Assembly: GCA_019828595.1 (NCBI GenBank)
Contig: JAHQRK010000035.1
Location: forward strand, 434,001-498,000
Reading direction: 5' to 3'
DNA: 64,000 bases
Source of the DNA: Aphanomyces cochlioides
Taxonomy: Eukaryota; Oomycota; Saprolegniomycetes; Saprolegniales; Verrucalvaceae
Of the stretch, positions 41,636 to 50,766 are shown one piece after another. The notes beneath the pieces are model-generated. The model was given only the letters and a program-made list of their open reading frames with translations. It did no database searches and was not told where the DNA came from. The position numbers and the translations under genes are program-made. Positions within the stretch are counted from its first letter, which is position 1. Each line of letters opens with the position of its first letter.

Positions 41636-42388
41636 ATGAAAACTTTGATTGAACCTATACGATATTGCAACAACTCATTCGAGTGGCAAGAAGAGGTGTG
41701 GATGTTCGACACAGAAAACAAGCTTCTCTATAAAGCGTTGATCCGAGTATCTGAAGATCCCATCGCTGGAACAGGTCAACTCTCGTCGACATTCAGAGAT
41801 TCGATGTCTAAGATCTAAAATGAACGTCGCCCAGAAATGCTGCCCGAACGAACATCAAGAACTTTGGAGGAAACTTTGCGGTTATCAAGTTGTATGTTGG
41901 GAAATTCAATGGTTGCTACGCAGAAGAGTCGGATCTATGAAGAGTAGAGAAAACATAGACGACTTTGTCGAATGTGCGAAAACATTTTTTTACGAACGCA
42001 ATGTTAACAAGTCTAACAAACACCACGCTTCAAGTTCATGGAATGCTGGAGATTTCTCTCTACAAAGCCAAAATGGGAAGCGTGCAGAAGCTCGTCAAAA
42101 AGAAGGCATGTCTCCCAACAAGGGCGTCTCAGATGAGCAGGACGTTCTCATTGCCATGGTCAGCGTTTTGTCGTTTTCATCTGAGACTTCTTGTTTGGAA
42201 AATCCGAGGGTGCCAAGGCTGCAAAGCGTCGCAAGAAAAATCTTGAAAAGCGACGTGACGATGATGACTCTCTTGCCAAGGCTACAGCAGGGATGGCGGC
42301 TGCTATTAAAATGATGGCCCAAGCACAGACTATTGTTGCAAATATGCAATTGTATACAATGCCAATGGAAAACCTGACGCTGGTCTAA
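41636..42388 (+). pseudogene. NAM-like/Myb-SANT-like transposon accessory gene, decayed
   Basis: Fragments in changing frames follow the order of the 'no apical meristem-associated' proteins common beside plant and oomycete transposons: VSEDPIAGTGQLSSTF at the start, an RTLEETLRLSSCM helix, FMECWRFLSTKPKW in the middle, and EGAKAAKRRKKNLEKRRDDD with a helical tail at the end (frame 42191-42388). Several stops and frameshifts separate them. No transposase accompanies it. Confidence 0.5.
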
Positions 42389-42762
42389 AGAAGATTTTTA
42401 AACTACAGCGAGCCGAAGTTGTTTATTGAAGGAGTAAATCAAGGTTGGCAAGTCCCAGCGTATCACGTTTCCAAGTACCAGGTTCCCAAGTATCAAGTCT
42501 CAAAGTATCAAGTTTTGAAGAACAAATTGGGATGTCAGTCTCAAGTATCGAAGAACGCGTCCAAGGAGAGGTATTAGTGTTAGGAGGTAGTGTTCGGTTC
42601 ATGTACGGTGGCACATACCATGGACGTGTGTGTACGTGTACGTATGGGCGAACAATGTCACACACCCATTGGACGCGTGGAAGCCATCAAATTTTCAATT
42701 CACTTTCCATTTTTCCGGATTTCCCAGCACCAGTCATTCTCAAAAGCCATTCATTTTGTTGA
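42389..42762. other. Probable Copia 5' LTR region with short AAGTATCAAGT repeats
   Basis: Contains five or six imperfect AAGTATCAAGTTT-like units at about 42440-42555, then a GTGTGTACGTGTACGTATG stretch. It ends beside the primer-binding-like site at 42763, so some of it is probably the 5' LTR. No second LTR copy exists in the window to define its limits. Confidence 0.35.
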
Positions 42763-42774
42763 GGTTATGAGCCC
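42763..42774 (+). other. Primer-binding-like site (half tRNA-iMet type)
   Basis: GGTTATGAGCCC, close to the GGTTATGGGCCC used by Drosophila copia, which is primed by the 5' half of initiator tRNA-Met. Position just before gag fits. Confidence 0.5.
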
Positions 42775-42801
42775 AATGGACGCCACAACAGCAACCGATT
42801 C

Positions 42802-43535
42802 CTCCTACAAGGTCAACTAGTCCAATGGCGACAACTTCAACCTCTGTAAATTCAAGATGATGATTGTGCTCGAAGACAAGGACCTCAGGGACATCATCTC
42901 TCGGGGGTTGAGCAGTGGGAAGACAAGGTGGACGACGCGAGCCAGGCGAGCTTCAAGAAGCGGCAGAAGAAAGTGTTCGCGATCGTGTGCCTGCCGTTGG
43001 AAGACTCGCAGTTGAGTATGATGCAATCGTGCACTACGGCGGCGCAAGCATGGAAGCGATTGGAAGACCATTGCGAAAAGAAAAGTCTCGCCAACAAGTT
43101 GTACCTGCGAAAGAAGTTCTTTGCGTGCGCCATGGCTGAAGGAACCGACAAGATGCACCACTTTTACGAACTGAAGACACTGTCGGAGCCATTGGAGCGC
43201 CAGACAGTGAAGAAGGCCTGGCAATCACCCTCTTGGGCAGCCAGCCGGAGTCCTATGACATCCTCATCACGGCGCTCCTTACAAGACAAGAGAAGACGAA
43301 GAAGTTACAATGCAAGATATGTGGCCAAATGGGCCTCTGGGCAATCAAGTGTGACCGTCGTGGTGAAAAGAAGCAGAGTGTTGCAACGATGGCCAATGAA
43401 GAAAGCGATTATCTCTTTATGGCAAGTGGACATGAAGAAAGTGGTGATGGAACTAATGGCGCCTCAAGGTCTTCAACGTGGTGTACTGAAGAACGTTTTG
43501 TTCGTTCCCAAGATCAGTTGAAATCTGGTTTCAGT
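42802..43535 (+). pseudogene. Copia gag (UBN2-like) with zinc knuckle, broken
   Basis: SNGDNFNLCKFKMMIVLED begins the gag-like region; QWEDKVDDASQASFKKRQKK and SCTTAAQAWKRLEDHCEKKS continue it in another frame. The knuckle CKICGQMGLWAIKC (about 43311-43352) has Leu in place of the zinc-binding His. TAG near 42819 and at least two frame changes disable it. Confidence 0.65.
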
Positions 43536-43543
43536 TAGACGAT

Positions 43544-44590
43544 TTGCCGCTGATGGCGCGAGATTTCATTCGAGAAGAACAATTGCGTCATGGAAAAGCA
43601 ATGAAGACCAGTCAGCATTGGAAGTCGTTTTGGAAAGGGCCTCTACAAGTTGTCAATGCAGCCTGTCAAGAGGAAGGATCACATCGGCGTCAAGACCTCG
43701 AAACACTCGTCGAGAACGACATGGTGAGCGATTTGTTGTTGAAGACTGCCGAAGATTGGAAATTATACGACTCGTGTGCCTTGGAAAAGCAAGCACGTTT
43801 CAAGTTTGCAAAGAAATCCACGAATTGTTCGACTACGTCTCTTGAAGAAGCCAGCTCAGATGTTTGCGAGCCGATGCATACTCCATTCTTGACTATAACG
43901 TGTACTTTGTTAACATCATTGGTGGTATCTCAACGTGTTGCTGGGTTGACTTCATGCGCCACAAGCCCGAAGTCTTCACCAAGTTCACCGAGTTTCATGC
44001 CATGGTGAGGAATCAATTCAAAGCATGCATCAAGCGTCTACGAAGTGAAAATGGCAAAGAGTATCAAAACAAGAAATTTGAAGAGTACTGCAAGAAGTAT
44101 GGGATCCTGCAGCGGTTTTCGCCAGCATAAACCCGCGAACTGAATGACATGGCTGAGCGGATAAATCGCACACTTGTTAAAAGTGCACGCTGTATTCTTG
44201 AACATACAAAACTACTTGAGGAGTAATGCGCCGAAGCTGTTGTGGTTTTGCACATCTTCAAAATCGCAAGCGCTTGAAGAGAAGAAATCGCCGTATGAAG
44301 TGGTCACAGGCAGGAAGCCCAAGATTGGCCATTTTCAAGTATTTGGTTGCAAAAATGTCCATGTACCCAAGGAAAAGCGCAGGAAGTTGGATGCCAAGTC
44401 TACACGATGTCGGTTGGTTGGCTACGATCGCTTTGATCAAGGTTATCGTATTGGGGAAGCCTTTGTCCATGTACCCAAGGAAAAGCGCAGGAAGTTGGAT
44501 TCCAAGTCTACACGATGTCGGTTGGTTGGTTACGATCGCTTTGATCAAGGTTATCGTATTGGGGATCTTGAAATGGAAGAATCATCATCA
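43544..44590 (+). pseudogene. Copia integrase, broken
   Basis: Recognisable pieces are RLRSENGKEYQNKKFEEYCK (integrase core, with Glu where Asp is usual in RSDNG), DMAERINRTLVKSARCI and the downstream GCKNVHVPKEKRRKLD region. Stops and frameshifts occur, including TAA just after FSPA (44128). The C-terminal part contains a 108-bp tandem duplication. Confidence 0.65.
44357..44572 (+). repeat. 108-bp tandem duplication within integrase remnant
   Basis: GTCCATGTACCCAAGGAAAA occurs at 44357 and 44465. The two units are nearly identical and in the same frame, duplicating VHVPKEKRRKLD through YDRFDQGYRIG. Confidence 0.85.
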
Positions 44591-45499
44591 ATGGTCTGTA
44601 AAGTAATCCTGACTTCCTCAGAGCGCAAGCACGACCATACACCATTGGCATTGGGAGTATACTTCACATCACTCTTGGAGTTTTGGCTGCGCTGCTGCCC
44701 CAACTCTTGGTGTGGACAAGCTTGTGGCAGGACAGCAACTCATAGCTCCGAAATCCACTCAAACAGTCGGTCGTGATGTGAAATTCGACGAGTCCAAGTT
44801 CTGGATTGATTCCAGCCACAAGATACTGTGACTTTCCCCAGCAATGACAAATTTGGTTCAAGTGACACCAGTTACCACCGACCACAATACCACGAAAATG
44901 AAGAATTTGAAGACGACAGCGTGAATGACGATGAAGAATTCGAAGGCAACAGTATGAGCGTCAATATGCATGAAAATGACACAGAAACGCATCAAGTGCG
45001 AGATGTGCCAAGGCCGCGTACAGAGGCAATGAAGCGTCCTGACCGATCAGAGTCATTAGAAAACTTTACCGAACAACGTCATCCGAAAAGCACACCTCAA
45101 AGCCACCTTCGACTTTTGAACCTGGTCCAGTACAATCGACAGCCACTCAAGGCCGACCTCCACGACATGATCGTCCAATGTCAATCAAGCGACCTGATCG
45201 AACAGCATATTTGGATAGCATGACTGAACGTCCCTAAACAAAGCGTGTGTCATCAGCACTAAGATGGGAAGACAATCAAGAAAACAATTAGTCGCAGTCG
45301 GTGTCGTCGGAAGATAATTCCTCTGATGATGACGATTTCGTGCACCAGACACTGGCGTCAAACGTCCAAATTGGTCCAAGTCACTGGAAGCCAAAGCAAA
45401 CGACAAACTTTGCCGCCTCAATTATGGTGGTAAGTTGCTCAATTTGCCCACGTTGTTTCAGAGGGAGAATTTTGCCTTCGACTTGTCAAGAAGAAACGG

Positions 45500-46140
45500 A
45501 ATCTGACAACGCGAGCAAATGGAAAGAAACATGTGAGTGGGATATCAAGTCATTTATGGGCAACAAGACTTGGGATGTGGTGGAATTACCTCAATGAAGA
45601 AAAGCCATCGGTTGCAAGTGGGTCTTCAAGGTCAAGGAAAAGGCTGACAGATCGGTCGGCAAGTACAAGGCACGCTTGGTGGCCAAAGGATATTTCCAGA
45701 AACTTGGCCTCGACTATGAAGAAACCTTTGCGCCAGTGGCCAAGTTTACATCTATTCGTGTACTGCTCTGCCTTGCTGGCAAACACAATTTGGAGCTGCA
45801 GCAAATGGATGCCAACACGGCCTTCCTCAACAGCGATCTGGATGAAGATATTAACACGGAATCCTGATGGCCTTAACGACCATGCAAACCCGCGTTTTTG
45901 AAGCCTGTCTTGAAATTGAAGAAAAGCCTTTATGGATTGAAGCAAACACCAAGATTATTGAACCAAATCATTGACGGTTCCGTGTTGTCTATCGGCTTCA
46001 TCAAGTCAAAAGCGGGTCATTGCATCTAAGTCAAGCGTCAAGACGAATACATCATCGTCGTATCACTTTACGTCGACGACTTGATTCTCGCTTCCAACTC
46101 TGATGAAATGATGCAAAGCTCTGTCATATTGTGTTGGCAT
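45500..46140 (+). pseudogene. Copia reverse transcriptase, broken
   Basis: NKTWDVVELPQ, then GCKWVFKVKEKADRSVGKYK, DYEETFAPVAKFTSIRVLL and QMDANTAFLNSDLDEDI are Copia RT landmarks. The catalytic YVDDLIL is at 46069-46089 in a different frame. Stops interrupt it near 45595 and 45865. Confidence 0.75.
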
Positions 46141-46276
46141 TGAAATCATGTGCTCTTCAAGTGGATCTGTCTTGACAACAGTCCAAGTTCCTCAAATCGG
46201 TATTGGCAAAATTCATCATGCAAGAGTGTAAGCCTGTCAAGATATCACAAGAATCTGGCCAAAGCTGAGCAAGTCA

Positions 46277-46693
46277 ATGTGCTCAACAGCCGATGGAGAG
46301 AAGAACGAGATGCGCCGTATCCCTTATCGAAGTGCTGTTGGTTGTCAGATGTATCTCATGATTGAAGCAAGACCCGGCATTGCCGTCTCAATGGGAGTTG
46401 CAAGTCAGTTTCTTGAGAATCCTGGACAGCAGCATTGGTCCGCCGTCAAACGCATCTTTCGTTACCTCAAAGGGACTGAAGACTTTGGCATTGAATACTC
46501 TGTAAGTCAAGACGTGCCTGGCTACACCGATGCAGACTGGGCTGGCGATACTCATACAAGACATTCGACAGTGGCTACTGTTTCACGCTCAACAATGGTA
46601 GTGTAAGCTGGAGGAGTCGAAAGCAGCGAACCGTGGCGTCATCATCGACCGAAGCCAAATACATGGATCTCACTCAGGCATCGCAAGATGCCG
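46277..46693 (+). pseudogene. Copia RNase H, truncated
   Basis: YRSAVGCQMYLMIEARPGI, QHWSAVKRIFRYLKGTEDFG and GYTDADWAGD are intact motifs. ASSSTEAKYMDLTQASQDAV lies after a stop near 46605, and the sequence then runs directly into a satellite monomer. Confidence 0.7.
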
Positions 46694-47345
46694 TTCGGAC
46701 CAAGTTGGTGCTTGGTCGTCCACCACACGAGCATGACACCTTTCAAACATGGATAAAACAGTTGCTACTGGACTCGGATGAGGTCGATGTCAAAACTCTA
46801 ATCGTGGTGTGTGAAGACAATCCATGGAAGTATTGCTTTGGCGAAAAATCCACACCTCAAAAATGGCGCGAAACACATCGACATTTACTACAACATCATA
46901 TGACACATTTCAAACATGCCAGACGGGGTTCTCGATGGCGTCGAGATCTGCATGTGGCACGTGGGTACCAAAAGTGGAGAAAACGTGGCATCCAGATGCA
47001 GTTTGTGGGGTATGCTTGGGACACTCGCGTGTAGCTTTCGTGTCAAGATGGTGCTTGGTCCACCACACTACCATGACACCTTTCAAACGTGCCAGACGTG
47101 GCGAGTGGGCGTCTTCATGGGGTCGAGAGATGCACGTGCCAAGTCGCAGCACATGCGACGAGAAACACGTGGAGATGCATCTTGTGGCGTGTGTTTGGGA
47201 CACTCGCGTGTAGCTTTCGTGTCAAGTTGGTGCTTGGTCCACCACACTACCATGACACCTTTCAAACGTGCCAGACGTGGCGAGTGGGCGTCGTCATGGG
47301 GTCGAGAGATGCACGTGCCAAGTCGCAGCACATGCGACTCGAGTC
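46694..47345 (+). repeat. Diverged satellite monomers (167-179 bp)
   Basis: Four partial or full units in the same orientation as the main left array, anchored on TGACAC(C/A)TTTCAAAC at 46734, 46901, 47074 and 47253 (spacings 167, 173, 179). They differ from the main 183-bp monomer by many substitutions and small indels but keep CACGTG, TGGTGCTTGGTC and GACACTCGCGTGT-like blocks. Confidence 0.85.
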
Positions 47346-47468
47346 AGGGTGAATCATCCAGTGCCATTCCATCCATTCAGAGCTTGGCGTCGGCAAGTGG
47401 AACACGGGGGCATCCTCTTCAGAAACAATCTCAAACAATCGTGATAACTTGGTCACCAAGATTGAGAT

Positions 47469-50400
47469 CTATTGTTTCGTTGGAGTGACAAAATTGGCTT
47501 GGCGGCAGGCACGGTTGATTTTGTCGAACAAGATCGAAGCTGGCCAAACTCGCTGACACGGAGTCAACAAATGCGACAACTTCGTGATGTGAAGCGAAGC
47601 CAATATATTGGCTTGGTCTTGCGTCGATGTAGAGCACTGATCGTATAGGTCTTCGAGTCCAGGCAGATACGAGTTGTGCCAAAGGGGAACATCCAAAGAT
47701 GAGATGTGATTTGGACAGCCGTACGGAGTCCAGCGGGATTCAAACCAGCTACTCAATAAGGCTTTCCACATTGGAGTGATATTGGGATTCTTGTACAGTT
47801 GTCTGATGAATGCAGAAGAGCCATTTGCCAAGAGGAGATCTCGGGGGGAACCCCATGGATGAAAAGCCTTCTCGAGGAGAGTATAGCCCGGCGTAATCCA
47901 GGCGGACATGGCAGACTTGCGGGGTGGGGTGGTGATGGCTTGAATGCATCTGATCATGACAGAGCGGTTGTGTTGTTGCCATAAAGCAAGTGCATGGTGC
48001 AGGCCTAAGCCACCGGACTTCTTCGGCATGAATAGGATCTCCTTTTTGATCAAACGGAGGCCATGGACAGAGGAGGATGGGTTGATTTCTTCACCATGCA
48101 TAAATTGAAGCATGGCCTTGTCGATCTTTTTGGCCAGGTCTTTGTCGGCAGGGACAAAAGCCAGTTGGTACCATAACACAGGCAGACATATGCTGTGCAG
48201 GATAGTGACTTTTCCGGCCATGGTTCGAGCCTTGTAGAGCCACAAAGACAAGCGAGCCACAAACTTCTCAAACACGTAATTGAAACGTGCCAATGGAGAA
48301 AGATTGGGCGCAACCAAGATACCAAGAGCCTTCACGGGACTGTCGGAAGTAACTTGTAGTGAGGCAAGGTTCCCATTCAACTGGCTGTAGGTCAGAATTT
48401 GGGTCTTGTCTACGTTGAGTCGGAAACCAGACTTGTCGCAAAAGGTTTGAACCAATGCAAGCTGCCGGTGGAGGCACGTCTCATTTGCAGCATAGAGTTG
48501 CGAGTCGTCGGCAAAGTAACTCCCAGTGTGGTAGCGATCCCCACACTTGATGCCATAGTTGGAGTGTTGCCGTAGGAGTTGGCACATCGGTTCCAAAGCG
48601 ATCACAAACAGAAGTGGCGACAGTGGATCACCTTGCAACACACCGCGTGAGATGTGAACTGGCTTGGACAAGAAGCCGTTCACCAAGATGCGAGACTTGC
48701 GGCCCGAGTACAGTACGCGAACCATGTCAACAAAGGTTTCGGGAAAGCCATAGTAACGGAGGACGCGGAGCAAGTACGCGTGGTCCACGCGATCAAAAGC
48801 TTTCTCAAAGTCAAGCAGTGCCACCATCGAGGACGGACTGTGTAGTTTGATGTGGTGCAGCATGTCATCCAGTCGTGCAATATTGGTTTGGATATTGCTT
48901 CGACGGATAAAGCCTTGCTGGTCCGGGTGGATGATGTGTCGAATGTGGCGCTGGAGTCGATAAGCCAGAATACTCGTCAGGATTTTCACATCCGTGTTGA
49001 GTAGGCTAATGGGCCGATAGTTCTTGGCTTGTGACTTGGGGCCTTTCTTGTGCAGCAACACCAGCGTACTGACAAGTTGCATGGGAGTCAAGCGAGGGTG
49101 AGAATGGAGCTGGTGTGTGAATAGCAGCTCCAATACCAACGACCACTTGTGAGGTGCAAGTTTGAGGACTTCGAATGGCAGAGCGTTGGGACCTGGCGCT
49201 GAGTTCGAACTGCTGTGTCGAATAGCATGATAGAACTCGTTGGCGCGCAAGGGAGCCGACAGCTCTTTCTGGGCTTGCTCTGGCAGTTGCTTGTGTCGAG
49301 TCAATGGGGTCAGAAATGACGACACTTCGTCTCCAGATCGCTGCACCTCGGGAGCTGCAAACAAGTCCTTGTAGTAGTCGACCAGGACGTCAGACATGCC
49401 TTGTTGATTGGAGACAACATTTCCATTGACATCCACCAACTCTTTGAAGACTGTCTTCTTCAAGGGGGTAGGGACAGGGGACATGAAGTGGAACTTGGAC
49501 GAGCGCTCTGCTTTGTACAAGTGAAGTTGGAACGCCTGGTCTTGACGAAACTGCTTGTCTCGATCTTGCAGCTCGTGAATTTGCTTTCGAAGGTCTCGCA
49601 CTCGATCCACCAGCACTGAATCTTGACGCATGTTGGGGACTTGCAAAAGCGAAGCGATCTCGACAGCTAACTTCTTCAACGGCAGACGTTGTTTCTCCAA
49701 TCGTTGAGAATGGAATTCTTTGAGTTGGGAGCGGATATCATTGACCAGCATGTCGTAGGCCTTGGAGATATTGTGGAATGTTGGAGACTTGTCCAAAAAT
49801 CGATCCAGACATCCATGAACAGTCTCGGCCGCTCGTGGTAGACGAAGTAGCCAAGTTGGAGCTTTCCATGATCCAGAGCCATGGCGCAATGTTTGACGCT
49901 TTGTGATGATACGACAAGCCACGTGGTCAGCCTGTGGAACGTGTGGCATGTGCGTCGCCTTCCAATGACGAAGACCCGCCAAGGTGGACGAACAAAAGAT
50001 GTAGTCGAGTCGGTTGGTGAGTGTGGGACTTGTGAAGGTTCTTGCCACGGGGTTTTGACGGCGAAACAGATCCACCAGAGACAAACTGTGCATCCATTGT
50101 TCCAGTTGAAGGGTGCCGGCCATGGTGGAGGTACTGGGTCTCAACGAATCCAAATCTTTGTTGAGAGTGCAGTTGAAATCTTCTCCAACAATGTGGAGCG
50201 CATGTGGAGGAAAGTCGCGTGGCAATTCTTCGAAGTAACTTGCTCGTTGTTGGAAGGCTGCCGGCGCATAGATATTGTGGAGAACGACTGTCAGTGGACC
50301 CAGAGTACATCGCACTTGTAGATAACGACCACGAAGCACTGGGTTGTCATGAGGGACTTGAGTGGCGTTCTTCAAAGGAGAGTGAGGATGTATCAACGTA

Positions 50401-50684
50401 GCCAGACCTCCAGTGGCTGGCGACGTGGATACTTCAGGGTAAATAGGCTCTTCAAAGAACAAAGAGCCTTCGTGGTTTGTGATGCGTTGCCAATGGAACG
50501 CAACACGGTCGTGGAGACTTGGCGTGCGGAAACGGGTTTCTTGGATAAAGGAAACGTCGTGAACACTTGATAGTTTGTCGAGGATGTACCGATGACTGTT
50601 GGAGAAGCCATTGGTGTTGAGGGAGATGATTTGTGGGTCCCAGTCCACGAGTTCAGTTGGGACATCGGAGATGAGTGTTGTCAC
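47469..50684 (-). CDS. LINE ORF2: AP-like endonuclease and reverse transcriptase
   Basis: A 1,071-codon frame. The endonuclease begins SLNTNGFSN and continues SFIQETRF, HNIYAPAA and VGEDFNCTL (the usual GDFN with an inserted Glu). The reverse transcriptase has KNYRPISLLNTDVKILT, HPDQQGFI, LLDFEKAFDRVDHAYL, GVLQGDPLSPLLFVI and the catalytic FADDSQLYA. A thumb and C-terminal region follow to FVTPTKQ. No RNase H domain is apparent. This is the L1-like arrangement; the exact clade is not determined. There is no ATG before the endonuclease: the frame opens at GTG 50682-50684 right after a TGA, and the first ATG lies about 190 codons in, so initiation must be unusual. The frame starts 82 nt after the ORF1 stop. 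Confidence 0.9.
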   Translation of the reverse strand: MTTLISDVPTELVDWDPQIISLNTNGFSNSHRYILDKLSSVHDVSFIQETRFRTPSLHDRVAFHWQRITNHEGSLFFEEPIYPEVSTSPATGGLATLIHPHSPLKNATQVPHDNPVLRGRYLQVRCTLGPLTVVLHNIYAPAAFQQRASYFEELPRDFPPHALHIVGEDFNCTLNKDLDSLRPSTSTMAGTLQLEQWMHSLSLVDLFRRQNPVARTFTSPTLTNRLDYIFCSSTLAGLRHWKATHMPHVPQADHVACRIITKRQTLRHGSGSWKAPTWLLRLPRAAETVHGCLDRFLDKSPTFHNISKAYDMLVNDIRSQLKEFHSQRLEKQRLPLKKLAVEIASLLQVPNMRQDSVLVDRVRDLRKQIHELQDRDKQFRQDQAFQLHLYKAERSSKFHFMSPVPTPLKKTVFKELVDVNGNVVSNQQGMSDVLVDYYKDLFAAPEVQRSGDEVSSFLTPLTRHKQLPEQAQKELSAPLRANEFYHAIRHSSSNSAPGPNALPFEVLKLAPHKWSLVLELLFTHQLHSHPRLTPMQLVSTLVLLHKKGPKSQAKNYRPISLLNTDVKILTSILAYRLQRHIRHIIHPDQQGFIRRSNIQTNIARLDDMLHHIKLHSPSSMVALLDFEKAFDRVDHAYLLRVLRYYGFPETFVDMVRVLYSGRKSRILVNGFLSKPVHISRGVLQGDPLSPLLFVIALEPMCQLLRQHSNYGIKCGDRYHTGSYFADDSQLYAANETCLHRQLALVQTFCDKSGFRLNVDKTQILTYSQLNGNLASLQVTSDSPVKALGILVAPNLSPLARFNYVFEKFVARLSLWLYKARTMAGKVTILHSICLPVLWYQLAFVPADKDLAKKIDKAMLQFMHGEEINPSSSVHGLRLIKKEILFMPKKSGGLGLHHALALWQQHNRSVMIRCIQAITTPPRKSAMSAWITPGYTLLEKAFHPWGSPRDLLLANGSSAFIRQLYKNPNITPMWKALLSSWFESRWTPYGCPNHISSLDVPLWHNSYLPGLEDLYDQCSTSTQDQANILASLHITKLSHLLTPCQRVWPASILFDKINRACRQANFVTPTKQ

Positions 50685-50766
50685 TCATCACGAGTACAGA
50701 TGAAAATGAGTAGAATGGAGGGGTCAGAGGGGAGGTTGAAATGGATTGAAGCAGGGGATAGAAGCC

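Larger units (their letters stand above)
42763..46693 (+). mobile_element. Decayed Copia retrotransposon, truncated at 3' end by satellite
   Basis: Order of parts on the plus strand is primer site, gag, integrase, reverse transcriptase and RNase H, which is the Copia (Ty1) order. All coding parts have frameshifts or stops. The 3' end, including the rest of RNase H and the 3' LTR, is missing because satellite DNA starts at about 46694. The 5' limit is uncertain. Confidence 0.8.
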
